From assembly GCF_028683095.1 (NCBI RefSeq), contig NZ_JAJUBC010000027.1, positions 18,091 to 82,090 on the forward strand: a stretch of DNA of 64,000 nt. The letters are read 5' to 3'. Positions 45,535-58,712 of this stretch are shown one piece after another. Numbering within the stretch: position 1 is the stretch's first letter; each line of letters opens with the position of its first letter. Made by a program: the position numbers and the translations under genes. Origin of the DNA: Enterovibrio gelatinilyticus (GTDB taxonomy: Bacteria > Pseudomonadota > Gammaproteobacteria > Enterobacterales > Vibrionaceae). Under the pieces are notes generated by a model that did no database searches, was not told the origin of the DNA, and was given only the letters and a program-made list of their open reading frames with translations.

Positions 45535-46386
45535 TTACCCTTTCGTCGCACCCAGGGTTAAACCAGCAATAAAGTGTCTTTGCATCGTAAAGAACAGTGC
45601 CACCGGTGGCAGTGCGGCTATCACCGCCCCCGCTGACATGTATTGCCAAGACGCTAACCACTGCCCTTGCAATGCATTCAGGCCTGCTGTGACAGGACGA
45701 ACCTCATCGCTTTGAACCAGTACTAACGCCCAGAAAAAATCATTCCAAATAAAGGTAAAGACCAAAACAGACAATGCCGCCAGTGCAGGCCTCACCAGCG
45801 GAAGCACTACATACCAGAAGATTTTCCATTCGCTTACCCCTTCAACCCGCGCCGCTTCTATCAACGCATCAGGTATTCCCACCATAAAGTTACGCATGAA
45901 TAGGGTACAAAAACCCGCTTGGAACGCGACATGGAAGAAAATCAGCGCCCAGTGGGTGTCGTATAACCCTAAATCAATGGTTAGATCACGGACTGGTATC
46001 ATTAAGATTTGGAATGGCACGAAGTTACCGCCAATGAACATGGCGAAAAGCAGAACGTTGGCTTTGAACTTGTATTTCGCCAGCGCAAAACCCGCCAACG
46101 TCGATACGGCAACTGCGCCTAGCACTGCAGGTAGGCTGATCAGCAAGCTGTTCAACAAGTAACGCGCCATCGGTGTTGCAATGAACACTTGCGTGTAATT
46201 TTCTATAAACTGTAATTCATCCGGCCAACCCCAATAGTTACCCGCATTGATATCTGCAATGGAACGAATAGAGGTCATCAACACCGCGGCAAGCGGGATC
46301 AACCATAAGATGACAGCGATATAGAGCGCCACGCGATAGCCGACATTGATAAATTTGCCTTGGTGTTCAATCGGTCTAGGAAACAT
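45535..46386 (-). CDS. sugar ABC transporter permease (MalG type)
   Basis: 283 residues from the ATG at 46386, which overlaps the stop of the preceding permease in TAATG and has GAAAGGAG upstream. There are six helices, the EAA loop LIEAARVEGVSEWKIFWYVV (about 185-205), and a C-terminal AGLTLGATKG typical of MalG-like subunits. It is the second permease of the galactoside importer. Confidence 0.9.
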   Translation of the reverse strand: MFPRPIEHQGKFINVGYRVALYIAVILWLIPLAAVLMTSIRSIADINAGNYWGWPDELQFIENYTQVFIATPMARYLLNSLLISLPAVLGAVAVSTLAGFALAKYKFKANVLLFAMFIGGNFVPFQILMIPVRDLTIDLGLYDTHWALIFFHVAFQAGFCTLFMRNFMVGIPDALIEAARVEGVSEWKIFWYVVLPLVRPALAALSVLVFTFIWNDFFWALVLVQSDEVRPVTAGLNALQGQWLASWQYMSAGAVIAALPPVALFFTMQRHFIAGLTLGATKG

Positions 46387-47288
46387 TAGCGCTCTCCTTT
46401 CAGCATGCGCCACAAGAAGTAGGCGATATAGATATCCATGATCAGGAACAGCACCACAGCCACCGCTGCGCCATAACCCATGCGATAGTTGAAGATAGAT
46501 TCTTCATACATCATGTACGCAAGGACCGTTGAGCTGCCCCATGGGCCACCTGCCGTCATGGTTGCCACTAAATCGAAAGACCTCAATGCGCCAATAACTG
46601 TCACCACAACCGCAATAAAGGTGGCAGGTTTGAGTTGCGGCACCACCACGTACCACATCATCTTCCAGCTACGAGCACCGTCTAATCGCGCGGCTTCAAG
46701 CTGTTCAGGGTCAAGGTTGTTCAACCCTGTGAGGTACAAAATCATGCAGTACGCAACTTGCGGCCAAAGACCAGCAGCGATAATGCCGTAGGTCACCAAA
46801 TCTTCGTCGGCAAGAATGGACACAGGGTCAAACCCCATGCCTACCATGATTTGTGTTAGCAAGCCAAATGACGGATCATAAAACCACGCAAAGACCAAAC
46901 CCACGACGACCTGAGAGATAACAAAAGGGAAGAAAAACAGGGCTTTAATCAGTCGAACACCCGCCACTTTCTGATTAAGAAAAAGGGCGATAAGTAATCC
47001 AATCGGTGGGGCTAACATGAAGAGCACCATCCAGAGGAAGTTGTTAAACAGCGACGTGTAAAATGTGTCGGAGTCGAATAGCTCGACGTAGTTGTCGAAT
47101 CCCACCCAGACTTTTTCTCCAAGACCATCCCATTCGAAAAAACTTAACCAAACACTTTGAAGAATGGGGTACATCACGTAAAGCGAAAAAATCACAATGG
47201 CGGGAGCGAGAAAAAACCAAGGAGCTAACGTCAGACTGCTTCTGCTTGGCGAGTTGCCCGACGTTGCTGTTGAGGAAAGCCTAGTCAT
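46386..47288 (-). CDS. sugar ABC transporter permease (MalF/UgpA type)
   Basis: 300 residues. It has an N-terminal helix APWFFLAPAIVIFSLYVMYP, the EAA loop QLEAARLDGARSWKMMWYVV (about 190-210) and GGPWGSSTVLAYMMYEESIF near the end. An AGGAC ribosome site precedes it. It is the first gene of the minus-strand uptake operon, divergent from the ATPase gene, with a GalR-type operator between them. Confidence 0.9.
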   Translation of the reverse strand: MTRLSSTATSGNSPSRSSLTLAPWFFLAPAIVIFSLYVMYPILQSVWLSFFEWDGLGEKVWVGFDNYVELFDSDTFYTSLFNNFLWMVLFMLAPPIGLLIALFLNQKVAGVRLIKALFFFPFVISQVVVGLVFAWFYDPSFGLLTQIMVGMGFDPVSILADEDLVTYGIIAAGLWPQVAYCMILYLTGLNNLDPEQLEAARLDGARSWKMMWYVVVPQLKPATFIAVVVTVIGALRSFDLVATMTAGGPWGSSTVLAYMMYEESIFNYRMGYGAAVAVVLFLIMDIYIAYFLWRMLKGER

Positions 47289-47331
47289 ATTACGTCCTGT
47301 CCTTAATTTACGATGTTCAACCCACGAACAT

Positions 47332-47347
47332 GTAACGATACTGTTAC
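47332..47347. promoter_or_regulatory. inverted repeat in the divergent galactoside promoter region
   Basis: GTAACGATACTGTTAC has perfect 5-bp arms (GTAAC/GTTAC) and lies 44 bp before the permease start. It could be an additional regulator site. Confidence 0.35.
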
Positions 47348-47390
47348 GGAGAAGTTGGCTTTATTTAAAGTTAGTTCACAAAATTATGAA

Positions 47391-47404
47391 TGTAAACGTT
47401 TCCA
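47391..47404. promoter_or_regulatory. GalR/LacI-family operator
   Basis: TGTAAACGTTTCCA fits the GalR/GalS consensus TGNAANCGNTTNCA at every defined position. It lies between the divergent uptake and catabolic units, close to the galR gene, and likely controls both. Confidence 0.8.
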
Positions 47405-47493
47405 TAAAGCAAAAAACACACTATTTTTAAAAAAGGACGACCCGAGCATAAAAATGCGCGGTGTCGATAACTGCACGGCATAGGACATGCGTT

Positions 47494-48624
47494 ATGGCAA
47501 ATATCACGTTAAGAAACGTTATCAAACGTTTTGGCAAAGTTGAGACCATTCATGGCATCGATCTAGATATCACTGGCGGAGAGTTCGTGGTTTTCGTCGG
47601 ACCGTCGGGTTGTGGGAAGTCAACCTTGCTGCGCTTAGTGGCGGGATTAGAAACCATCAGTGATGGTGCCATCAGCATTGATGGCGTGGAAGTGAACAAC
47701 GTCGACCCCGCGGATCGCGGCGTGGCAATGGTGTTCCAATCCTATGCACTGTATCCGCACATGACAGTACGCGAGAACATGGGATTTGGCTTGAAGATGA
47801 ACGGCGTTGATCCTGTTGAAATTAAGCGTCACGTCGATCGTGCGGCAAAAACACTGCAGCTAGAACCCTTGCTCGACCGCAAACCCAAAGAACTGTCCGG
47901 TGGACAGCGTCAACGTGTCGCCATTGGTCGCGCCATCGTGCGTGATCCGAAAGTCTTCTTGTTTGATGAGCCTTTATCTAACTTGGATGCCGAGCTTCGC
48001 GTTGAAATGCGCCTACAAATCGCCAAGCTGCACCAAGAACTGAAGAACACCATGATCTATGTCACGCACGACCAAGTGGAAGCCATGACATTGGCGGACA
48101 AAATTGTCGTACTTCGCGCAGGGAATGTTGAGCAAGTCGGTTCGCCTCTGGCGCTTTACCACAACCCAGACAACCTTTTCGTCGCCGGCTTCATTGGCTC
48201 ACCAAGAATGAACTTCATTCCAGGTCGTGTTTCTGCAGTCAATGGCTCAGAGGCGATAATTGCCATGCCAGACGGACAATCCATCACGGTGGCAATCGCA
48301 AAATCGGTCAGTGAAGGGGAAGAAGTCACGGTAGGTATTCGCCCAGAACACATTCAGATTGGCAGAGGTGATGGTTTTAACTTTGAGTTCCACAGTGAAG
48401 TGGTTGAACGACTCGGCAACGGTACTTACCTGTTTGGCCAATACAATGGCATCGACGGATTCAAAGTTCACATTCCGGGCGACAACGCGGTGAAGGCATT
48501 CCAAACCGTTCCATTGCGCTGCTCACCAGACGATATTCACTTGTTCAATAGCAATGAACAAGCACTCACTTACCGAGAGCAGACCGACGAAGAGGTCTCC
48601 GTGGCATCGCTTGAGAAGGAATAG
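47494..48624 (+). CDS. sugar ABC transporter ATPase (MalK/UgpC type)
   Basis: 376 residues from the ATG at 47494 with AGGAC upstream. Walker [11 protein letters not shown]-loop [10 protein letters not shown], signature LSGGQRQR, Walker [13 protein letters not shown] and H-loop YVTHDQVEA are all canonical. A C-terminal TOBE/OB domain (from about 240, [10 protein letters not shown]) follows. It powers the permease pair encoded divergently. It starts the plus-strand unit ATPase-galR-alpha-galactosidase-lacZ. Confidence 0.92.
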   Translation: MANITLRNVIKRFGKVETIHGIDLDITGGEFVVFVGPSGCGKSTLLRLVAGLETISDGAISIDGVEVNNVDPADRGVAMVFQSYALYPHMTVRENMGFGLKMNGVDPVEIKRHVDRAAKTLQLEPLLDRKPKELSGGQRQRVAIGRAIVRDPKVFLFDEPLSNLDAELRVEMRLQIAKLHQELKNTMIYVTHDQVEAMTLADKIVVLRAGNVEQVGSPLALYHNPDNLFVAGFIGSPRMNFIPGRVSAVNGSEAIIAMPDGQSITVAIAKSVSEGEEVTVGIRPEHIQIGRGDGFNFEFHSEVVERLGNGTYLFGQYNGIDGFKVHIPGDNAVKAFQTVPLRCSPDDIHLFNSNEQALTYREQTDEEVSVASLEKE

Positions 48625-48690
48625 CGTAGGTTCTGACGTGGACAGAGGGAACGCACTTGATCACTAACCCATCGGTGAGGACGTGTCGCA

Positions 48691-49740
48691 ATGGCAACCA
48701 TTAAAGATGTCGCAAAGCGTGCGGGGGTATCCGTCGCAACGGTCTCAAGGGTGATCAACCTTTCCCCACAAACGCGTCCAAATACCGTTATCGCGGTTCA
48801 AAGTGCCATGAAAGATCTGGGCTATCGCCCCAATGCGGCCGCTCGCACATTGGTGAACAGAAAAAGTCTCACAATAGGTGTTGTGGTTGCCGATGTTTCC
48901 GACCCATTTTTCGGCACCTTAGTGAAAGAGGTGGATAATCTCGCCCACCAGCGAGGTCATCAATTACTCATTGGCAATGGCTATCACGACGCTGAGCGTG
49001 AAAAGCAGGCCATCGAATCCTTGATTCAAAATCAAGTCGGCGCATTGATCGTACACAGCAAAGCACTGGATGATGAAACGTTAAAGACCTACGCGAATGA
49101 ATTGCCTGCCATGGTGTTTATCAATCGTCGAATCAAAGGGCTTGAAGCACGGTGTGTTTACCTTGATAACTATCACGGAGCCTACTTGGCGACTGAACAT
49201 TTGATTGCTCTGGGTCACCAACGTATCGCCCACATTGGCTCAGATCATGATATTGAAGATACTCAACAACGTCGGCAAGGCTACCTTGACGCACTTGCCG
49301 CGCACCAACTGAAAGAACCGGTTAAAAACAGCGAAAGTGACCAAGATAAAAGCTGGATTGCATTCGCCCCACCCGATGAAGAAGGCGGTGAAGCCGCGAT
49401 AAAAGCCCTTCTTCAGCGTGACGAAAACATCAGTGCCATATTTTGTTATAACGACGGCATGGCAGCAGGCGCCATTACTGCGCTCATTGATGATGGCTAT
49501 CGTGTCCCGCACGATATTTCGGTTGTCGGGTTTGATGACAGTCTCATCGCCCGCTATATGCATCCTAAACTGACTACTGTGCGTTACCCCATTTCTGCCA
49601 TGGCGACACATGCGGCAGAGCTTGCCATCGCGTTATCCATGCAAGGTGACACACAAAAGAGAAGTAGTACCTATCAGCCGACATTGATCTCACGTGAATC
49701 TGTCATGCAAAAGACAGTTCAGTGCTCGCTAAAGGGATGA
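48691..49740 (+). CDS. galR: GalR/GalS-type LacI-family regulator
   Basis: 349 residues, closely resembling enterobacterial GalR along its length: helix-turn-helix MATIKDVAKRAGVSVATVSR, hinge RPNAAARTLVNRKS, then VVADVSDPFFGTLVKEVDNL, LLIGNGYHDAEREKQAIESL, CYNDGMAAGAITAL and PTLISRESV. It should repress the locus at the TGTAAACGTTTCCA site and release it with galactose or a galactoside. Its 3' end is 5 bp before the alpha-galactosidase ATG. Confidence 0.9.
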   Translation: MATIKDVAKRAGVSVATVSRVINLSPQTRPNTVIAVQSAMKDLGYRPNAAARTLVNRKSLTIGVVVADVSDPFFGTLVKEVDNLAHQRGHQLLIGNGYHDAEREKQAIESLIQNQVGALIVHSKALDDETLKTYANELPAMVFINRRIKGLEARCVYLDNYHGAYLATEHLIALGHQRIAHIGSDHDIEDTQQRRQGYLDALAAHQLKEPVKNSESDQDKSWIAFAPPDEEGGEAAIKALLQRDENISAIFCYNDGMAAGAITALIDDGYRVPHDISVVGFDDSLIARYMHPKLTTVRYPISAMATHAAELAIALSMQGDTQKRSSTYQPTLISRESVMQKTVQCSLKG

Positions 49741-49745
49741 CAAAC

Positions 49746-51905
49746 ATGAGTAAGCCTTATTCTCACGCCTCCACACACACACCATCTTCGTCATCAGAGG
49801 CACGTTTTTTACACCTGCAATCAGCCAATAACAGCCTTATTGTGCAACTCGACCCTGTGCCAGCCATTGTTTACTGGGGCAGCCAATTCAATCGTGATCA
49901 TGCATTGTCGCAAGAAATGTTTGACGCGCCCGTCGGGCAAGCGCGTTTAGATTCGCATATCCCGCTTGCCTTATGCCCTGAGCAGGGACGAGGAGACTTT
50001 GGCAGCCCAGGGATTGAAGGGCATCGTAACGGGAAAGATTGGGGCCCCGTTTTCCAACTGACGGCGGTCACAGACAGCTTGTCATCCGCGACACTCACGC
50101 TCTCAGATCCTCGTGCTGCGCTCGAAATCAACATCTACCTCGAGCTCGACGAAGACACCGATGTTCTGATGCTCAAGCAGCAACTTATCAATATTGGTTG
50201 CAATAACTACACAGTGAACCGCTTTGCGCTCACCCTGCCGTTCGATGAAACATTCTCCGACATCATCACCTTCCACGGACGCTGGTCCCATGAATTCCAA
50301 ACGCAAAGAACCCCTCTCGAGCACAGTGGATTCATCCAAGAAAACAGGCGAGGACGCACCTCTCACGAATCTTTCCCGGGGATCATTGCCTTGCCACCGA
50401 GCAGCAATGACCTCACTGGTGACGTACTGGGCATGCATTTTGGTTGGAGCGGAAACCACCGCCTTCAGGCTCGCGTAAAAAGTGACGGACGACGCTATCT
50501 GCAAGCCGAAGCGTTACTTGCCCCCGGAGAAGTCGTTTTAGCCCCTTGTGAAAGCTTTGAAACCCCTACCATGTATGCTGTTTTTACCTCACATGGCCTC
50601 AACAGCATGATGCAAAAATTCCATCAATACGTGCGCTCATCCGTACTCCACTTCCCACAATCTATGGTGCGCCCTGTACATTTCAACACGTGGGAAGGCA
50701 TGTATTTTGACCATCAACCACAACGTATTATGGACATGGCAAGTGCTGTCGCGCGTTTAGGTGTGGAACGCTTTATTCTCGACGATGGCTGGTTCCTAAA
50801 CCGCGATGGTGAAACCCGAGCCCTGGGAGACTGGCGCGTCGACAAGCGTAAATACCCAGACGGCCTCAAGCCCGTGGTTGACCATATCAATCAGCTGGGA
50901 ATGGAGTTTGGGTTATGGGTAGAACCTGAAATGGTCAGCAAAGATTCCATAGTGTTTCGCGAACACCCAGATTGGATGCTGGGGTTAGACACCCTTGGCT
51001 ATACCCAACCTTCTGGACGCTACCAATATGTCCTCGACCTGCAAAATCTCGATGCTTACCACTACTTGTTAGTGTCATTGGATACCTTGCTGACGGAACA
51101 CAATATTGCCTATCTCAAATGGGACATGAATCGTGAACTGGTACAAGCTGGTCATGCCTTGAGTGCCGCTTATCATGGGCAAACACTGGCTTTATACAAA
51201 CTCATTGATGACTTAAAGGCGCGGCATCCGTACGTCGAAATCGAATCTTGTGCATCGGGTGGTGGTCGTATTGATTATGAAGTGCTCAAACGCACGCACC
51301 GGTTTTGGACGTCCGATTGCAACGACGCATTAGAGCGCCAAACCATTCAACACGGCATGCAGTATTTTTTCCCGCCTGAAGTCATGGGCTCCCACATTGG
51401 TCCTCGACAAAGTCATACCACACGACGCTGCCATGACATGTCGTTTCGAGGTATTACGGCGCTGTTTGGTCACATGGGCGCAGAATTGGACCCTGTCGGT
51501 CTTGAAGACAACGAGCTTCGCGCTTTTGCTCGTTACATCGGGCTCCACAAGCAGTATCGTCCACTTTTGCATCATGGCAATTGTTTCAACCTACCATCGC
51601 ATGATCCCAACACTCGCATTCATGGTGTCACCGATGACACTGTGACACTCCTTGCTGTCGCACAACTCGCCATGCCGAAATACGCACAAGGCGGTCGACT
51701 TCGTTTACCTGTGCTGTGTCCAGACAAACGTTATCGTATAGACATTTTGGACGCTCCATCAGCATTTTCTAGCACCATGAAGCACAAACCTGCGTGGATG
51801 GTTAAACCATTGACCTTTCAAGGTGATCAGCTGATCCGAATTGGTCTAAGCTTGCCAATAATGGATCCGGAAAGTGCCATGTTGTTGTCGTTCACACTCG
51901 TGTGA
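49746..51905 (+). CDS. alpha-galactosidase, glycoside hydrolase family 36
   Basis: 719 residues from the ATG at 49746 with AAGGGA upstream; earlier ATGs at 49722 and 49737 overlap galR. The three-part GH36 layout is seen: N-terminal beta-supersandwich, a TIM barrel with FILDDGWFLNRDGETRALGD, nucleophile Asp460 in YLKWDMNRE and acid/base Asp524 in TSDCNDALERQ, and a C-terminal beta domain. There is no signal peptide, so it is cytoplasmic and acts on imported melibiose- or raffinose-type galactosides. It is 93 bp upstream of lacZ. Confidence 0.93.
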   Translation: MSKPYSHASTHTPSSSSEARFLHLQSANNSLIVQLDPVPAIVYWGSQFNRDHALSQEMFDAPVGQARLDSHIPLALCPEQGRGDFGSPGIEGHRNGKDWGPVFQLTAVTDSLSSATLTLSDPRAALEINIYLELDEDTDVLMLKQQLINIGCNNYTVNRFALTLPFDETFSDIITFHGRWSHEFQTQRTPLEHSGFIQENRRGRTSHESFPGIIALPPSSNDLTGDVLGMHFGWSGNHRLQARVKSDGRRYLQAEALLAPGEVVLAPCESFETPTMYAVFTSHGLNSMMQKFHQYVRSSVLHFPQSMVRPVHFNTWEGMYFDHQPQRIMDMASAVARLGVERFILDDGWFLNRDGETRALGDWRVDKRKYPDGLKPVVDHINQLGMEFGLWVEPEMVSKDSIVFREHPDWMLGLDTLGYTQPSGRYQYVLDLQNLDAYHYLLVSLDTLLTEHNIAYLKWDMNRELVQAGHALSAAYHGQTLALYKLIDDLKARHPYVEIESCASGGGRIDYEVLKRTHRFWTSDCNDALERQTIQHGMQYFFPPEVMGSHIGPRQSHTTRRCHDMSFRGITALFGHMGAELDPVGLEDNELRAFARYIGLHKQYRPLLHHGNCFNLPSHDPNTRIHGVTDDTVTLLAVAQLAMPKYAQGGRLRLPVLCPDKRYRIDILDAPSAFSSTMKHKPAWMVKPLTFQGDQLIRIGLSLPIMDPESAMLLSFTLV

Positions 51906-51977
51906 AAATGAGTTCAAACCGCATTCAATTTTGACCTAATCGCCGAAGCAATCTTAAACAACAAGAACATCCGGTAA

Positions 51978-55091
<3,114 letters not shown>

Positions 55092-55190
55092 CTCAAATTT
55101 AGGTGTGAATGAAAAATGCTCGAAGTCAGGTCTATTGAGAGGCAAAATGTACGATCAAAGGGTATACCCAAATAAAAAGAAGGAATTACA

Positions 55191-55454
55191 ATGCCAAATC
55201 TAAGCGCTCATAGCCTCTATCACAGAAATTTTTGCCCGTATTGCATTAAGGTACGCACCGCATTGAAGCTAATGAACCTTGATGTTGAATTGGTAGACGT
55301 CAGTGCTGACAGCGAAGCATACAACGCGCTTGTCTCTCAAGGAGGTCGAAGCATGGTTCCATGCCTTCGTATTGCTCAAGACGATGGTTCAGTAGAATGG
55401 ATGTATGAATCAGACGACATTATCGACTACTTCAAAGAGCATTTCTCCAAATAG
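55191..55454 (+). CDS. glutaredoxin-like protein
   Basis: 87 residues, a single thioredoxin-fold domain with active site CPYC (HRNFCPYCIKVRTAL), the cis-Pro MVPCLRI and a glutathione-binding-like ESDDIIDYFKEHF. It is a dithiol glutaredoxin/GST-N type. An AAGAAGGA ribosome site precedes the ATG. It probably reduces disulfides in the cytoplasm. It is followed by a hairpin. Confidence 0.85.
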   Translation: MPNLSAHSLYHRNFCPYCIKVRTALKLMNLDVELVDVSADSEAYNALVSQGGRSMVPCLRIAQDDGSVEWMYESDDIIDYFKEHFSK

Positions 55455-55467
55455 ACCCAGCCTTACC

Positions 55468-55491
55468 CTTTGGCTCGCTCGCGAGCCAAAG
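55468..55491 (+). terminator. hairpin after the glutaredoxin gene
   Basis: CTTTGGCTCGC (55468-55478) pairs with GCGAGCCAAAG (55481-55491). There is no T-run, so termination is uncertain. Confidence 0.5.
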
Positions 55492-55797
55492 CCATTGATC
55501 TCGAATTTACAAACCTAATAGCTACAATCACTATAACTACTGACCAACGTTTACAGACTGAGCAGCCACGGCGCGTTCTGTTTAGTGTCGGATCTTTCAT
55601 TCTCCAGACATCCAAATCTCTATCAATTTACTCTGCTGTCATCTTTTATCGCGACGTGAATTAAGTACCTTCGAGTTGCACTATTGAGACAATTATGCGC
55701 ACTTAGTTTATTTACTATTGGTTGAACATGAAAACACTGAGCCTGCTGGCCTTTGCCAACACTCAATTATTTTCAGCGACCGATAGGGGCTATTACC
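55492..55797 (+). other. intergenic region before the binding-protein/GGDEF-EAL pair
   Basis: About 300 bp with no supported gene. An ATG frame from 55722 crosses the start of the next gene in another frame and looks like a shadow. Confidence 0.45.
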
Positions 55798-56646
55798 TTG
55801 TATTTAAAACATTTTATATTTTTATTGTTTGGGTTGCTGATAAGCGCATTGTCTCAGGCTGCGACACCTCTTCGCGTTGTGTCAGAAATTCTTCCCCCGT
55901 TTCAGGTGATAACCCCGAACGGAGGGTTTCAAGGCAGAGCGGTTGATATGGTCAAAGCCATACTCGAAGAAGCCGACTTAAGTGATGCCACCATTGACGT
56001 CATGCCATGGGCTCGTGCCTACAAAAAAGCGCAGAAAGAAAAAAACGTCGCGATATTTTCGATCGCATATTCAGAAAAACGCGCAATGAAATTTCATTGG
56101 ATTGGCCCACTCTATTCGCTGGAGCGTTCGTCATTAATTGGATTGAAGAGTCGCACCGATCTCAATGTTCCTTCGTTGGACGATGCTAAGCAGTTTCGTG
56201 TTTGCTCTGAATTAGATACGCACTCCTACCAGTATCTACAAAGCCTCGGTTTTGAAGCGAACAAAAACCTATTCTCTGTCAGAAGTGTGCTTGCTACCTA
56301 TCGAACCGCCAATGGTGGCATTGCCCGACCCGCTGCTAATCTCACGCTGTTAAACGCCAAGAAATGCGATTATGTAACTGGACTTTGGTCCATCTATGCT
56401 TATAGCGAAAATGCCAATAATGGATTGACTCCCTATTTCTATCTGGGACAGCGAGACAAGCCATTGGTCCTTAATATGGCTCTCAGTCTGCAATCAGACC
56501 CCGCTATGCTCACCACCTTGACCACAGCCTATCGAACACTTTTGGATAGCGGTGCGCTTTACCGAGTTTGCGTCGGTGATGACCCCGAAAAAATATATCA
56601 ACTCTCCTGTCAGGTGCTATTACCCACTAAGGAGAAAAAACAATGA
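55798..56646 (+). CDS. family 3 periplasmic binding protein, signalling partner
   Basis: 282 residues from a TTG at 55798, which places AGGGG 8 bp upstream and gives a clean signal peptide (MYLKHFIFLLFGLLISALSQA); a TTG at 55753 would bury it. The mature part matches family 3 binding proteins: LRVVSEILPPFQVITPNGGF, VDMVKAILEEA, MPWARAYKKAQ, FSIAYSEKRAM. Its stop overlaps the start of the GGDEF-EAL gene in ATGA. With no transporter nearby, it likely senses a ligand and signals to that protein in the membrane. Confidence 0.8.
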   Translation: MYLKHFIFLLFGLLISALSQAATPLRVVSEILPPFQVITPNGGFQGRAVDMVKAILEEADLSDATIDVMPWARAYKKAQKEKNVAIFSIAYSEKRAMKFHWIGPLYSLERSSLIGLKSRTDLNVPSLDDAKQFRVCSELDTHSYQYLQSLGFEANKNLFSVRSVLATYRTANGGIARPAANLTLLNAKKCDYVTGLWSIYAYSENANNGLTPYFYLGQRDKPLVLNMALSLQSDPAMLTTLTTAYRTLLDSGALYRVCVGDDPEKIYQLSCQVLLPTKEKKQ

Positions 56647-58712
56647 TACAGAAATTCTCCGGCCCCAAGGCTCCTCTGCTTAAGCGATTTGTTGCGTCCG
56701 TTATGTTGGTTAGCTTGATTGGCGGAGTCTTACTCAGCGTCATTATCGCCTCAATCCAACTCAATCGACTAAATGATCAAAAAGAAGATTCGGCGCGTTT
56801 GCGACTTGAGAGCATTATTGATAGTGCTGCCTATGCGGCTTTCAATCTCGACTCTGCCCAAGGTTATTCGCTACTCAAAGGTTTTGATAGTGACACGCTA
56901 TTTGACCACATTGTATTGCTCGACAATTACGAAGACATCATTGCCGAGATAACACAACCAACCATCGCTTCCACCGAAAGCGAGTTGATAGAATTTCTGT
57001 TGCCCGCCATATCTAACGACACCATCACTTATCCTCTTGTGTTTCCTGTGCACAGGAACAATCAATACATTGATGAAAATGTGGGCTACCTTGTTGGATC
57101 CATTAATTATCAAACATCTCAACGCGAATTTTTGGAGTTAGTCAGCACCATTGCCCTATCAACACTTGGTGAAGTGTTACTTGTTGCCATTATTCTTTCG
57201 ATTTTTTTCCACAGACAAATAGGTCGCCCACTTTCTAGCATCATCGAATCTATCGATCGAAGTGCACGATTGAGCAGACACAAAAACGCCACAATAGGTA
57301 AAGTAAAGGGTCATACAAGTGATGAATTCGGCCGTTTGGTTGACGCTTACAACAACTCTGTGATGGAAGCATTCAGTTACATGAGGGATTTAGAAAGAAC
57401 CAAAGCAGAGCTTAAATCCTTGTCAGAGAAAGATCCGCTCACCAACGTAACAAACCGTCGTGCACTCCTCACTGAACTCACGACACGTTGTCGTCATGAG
57501 TCGGTTTTTCATGTGGTATCACTCGATATTGACAATTTCGGTTCCTATAACGATGCATATGGTCACCAAATTGGTGATGCATTGCTTGTTACACTCGCAG
57601 ACGCGCTCAAAAATACGATGCCGCCAGAAGTGCCAATTAGTCGTACCGGGGGCGACGAATTTGTTTTCCTTCTGCCAGGAGACTTGGATAAAGAAGAGAT
57701 TTCTAACATTGTTTCGCCAATCCTCACTGTGTGTCTGAGTGATGCCTTACCGGGAGGCACTCACAGCATTTCTTGCTCAATCGGCGTCGCGTCTTATCCA
57801 GAGCATGGACAAAGTCCACAGCAACTTCTGCATGCGACTGACATAGCGCTCTATGTCGCAAAGGATGCTGGGCGAAAATGTATTCGCTTCTATGACAAAC
57901 AAGCAGACCTTGCCAAAATTCGACAAGAAGAGATACGCAACGCGCTACAACAAACCATTGAAAAAAAGAACTTCAATCTGCTTTATCAACCTAAAGTCAG
58001 CATGGAAACGGGACTGGTCACTGGATGTGAAGCCCTTTTACGACTACATCCAGATATCAGCGCAATACACTCGCATGTAGAGATTATCGAAGAAGCTGAG
58101 CGAACAGGCCTAATAGTGGCACTAGGAAGGGAAGTCATGCATCGTGCATTTTCAGACATGAGCAAGGTATTGGACGCACTACCCGAGAGTTTTCGATTCA
58201 GCGTCAATGTATCACCGCGACAGTTTGTCTCAGAGGGGTTTATCGCGGACCTTGTGACTACGTCAAACAAGCATGGCGTGCCGCTCGAAAACCTAGATAT
58301 TGAAATTACCGAGTCATCTCAGATGTTCGATACCACCTCGAGCAACGAAGTACGTCAATGGCTAAAAAATGCTGGTGTGACAGTCACACTCGATGACTTT
58401 GGAACAGGCTTTGCGTCCCTCGAATACTTAATGACTTACGGGTTTGACCAGATAAAAATAGACAAGCACTTCACTCAGTCTCTGCCCTTAGATGACGATG
58501 CCAAAGCCATTTTCAACGTCGTACAATACCTAGCTGACAAGCTCGATATGTCAGTCGTGGCTGAGGGAGTAGAAACCGCAGAGCAAGTTGCTTACCTGCT
58601 CAACCAAGGTTTCGATTGCGCGCAAGGCTATTACTACTCGACACCACTGTCGCTAGAAGCGTTCTTGCCATTTGTTATTCAGCAACAACCCACTGAGAAA
58701 AAATGTGTTTAA
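56643..58712 (+). CDS. membrane GGDEF-EAL c-di-GMP enzyme
   Basis: 689 residues. Two membrane helices (about 17-37 and 173-190) enclose a periplasmic domain of about 130 residues, followed by a HAMP-like linker. The GGDEF domain is intact (RTGGDEF, 336-340) and so is the EAL domain: EALLR at 463, NVSPRQF, DIEITES, LDDFGTGFASLEYL, KIDKHF, AEGVETAEQ, QGYYYS. Both synthesis and hydrolysis of c-di-GMP are possible. The overlapping binding-protein gene suggests that a periplasmic ligand complex controls which activity dominates. Confidence 0.93.
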   Translation: MIQKFSGPKAPLLKRFVASVMLVSLIGGVLLSVIIASIQLNRLNDQKEDSARLRLESIIDSAAYAAFNLDSAQGYSLLKGFDSDTLFDHIVLLDNYEDIIAEITQPTIASTESELIEFLLPAISNDTITYPLVFPVHRNNQYIDENVGYLVGSINYQTSQREFLELVSTIALSTLGEVLLVAIILSIFFHRQIGRPLSSIIESIDRSARLSRHKNATIGKVKGHTSDEFGRLVDAYNNSVMEAFSYMRDLERTKAELKSLSEKDPLTNVTNRRALLTELTTRCRHESVFHVVSLDIDNFGSYNDAYGHQIGDALLVTLADALKNTMPPEVPISRTGGDEFVFLLPGDLDKEEISNIVSPILTVCLSDALPGGTHSISCSIGVASYPEHGQSPQQLLHATDIALYVAKDAGRKCIRFYDKQADLAKIRQEEIRNALQQTIEKKNFNLLYQPKVSMETGLVTGCEALLRLHPDISAIHSHVEIIEEAERTGLIVALGREVMHRAFSDMSKVLDALPESFRFSVNVSPRQFVSEGFIADLVTTSNKHGVPLENLDIEITESSQMFDTTSSNEVRQWLKNAGVTVTLDDFGTGFASLEYLMTYGFDQIKIDKHFTQSLPLDDDAKAIFNVVQYLADKLDMSVVAEGVETAEQVAYLLNQGFDCAQGYYYSTPLSLEAFLPFVIQQQPTEKKCV

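Noticed and set aside
47514..47540. Two AAACGTT words inside the ATPase coding region considered as extra GalR operators
   Set aside because: They lack the flanking TG/CA symmetry of the consensus and lie within codons of a conserved protein segment.
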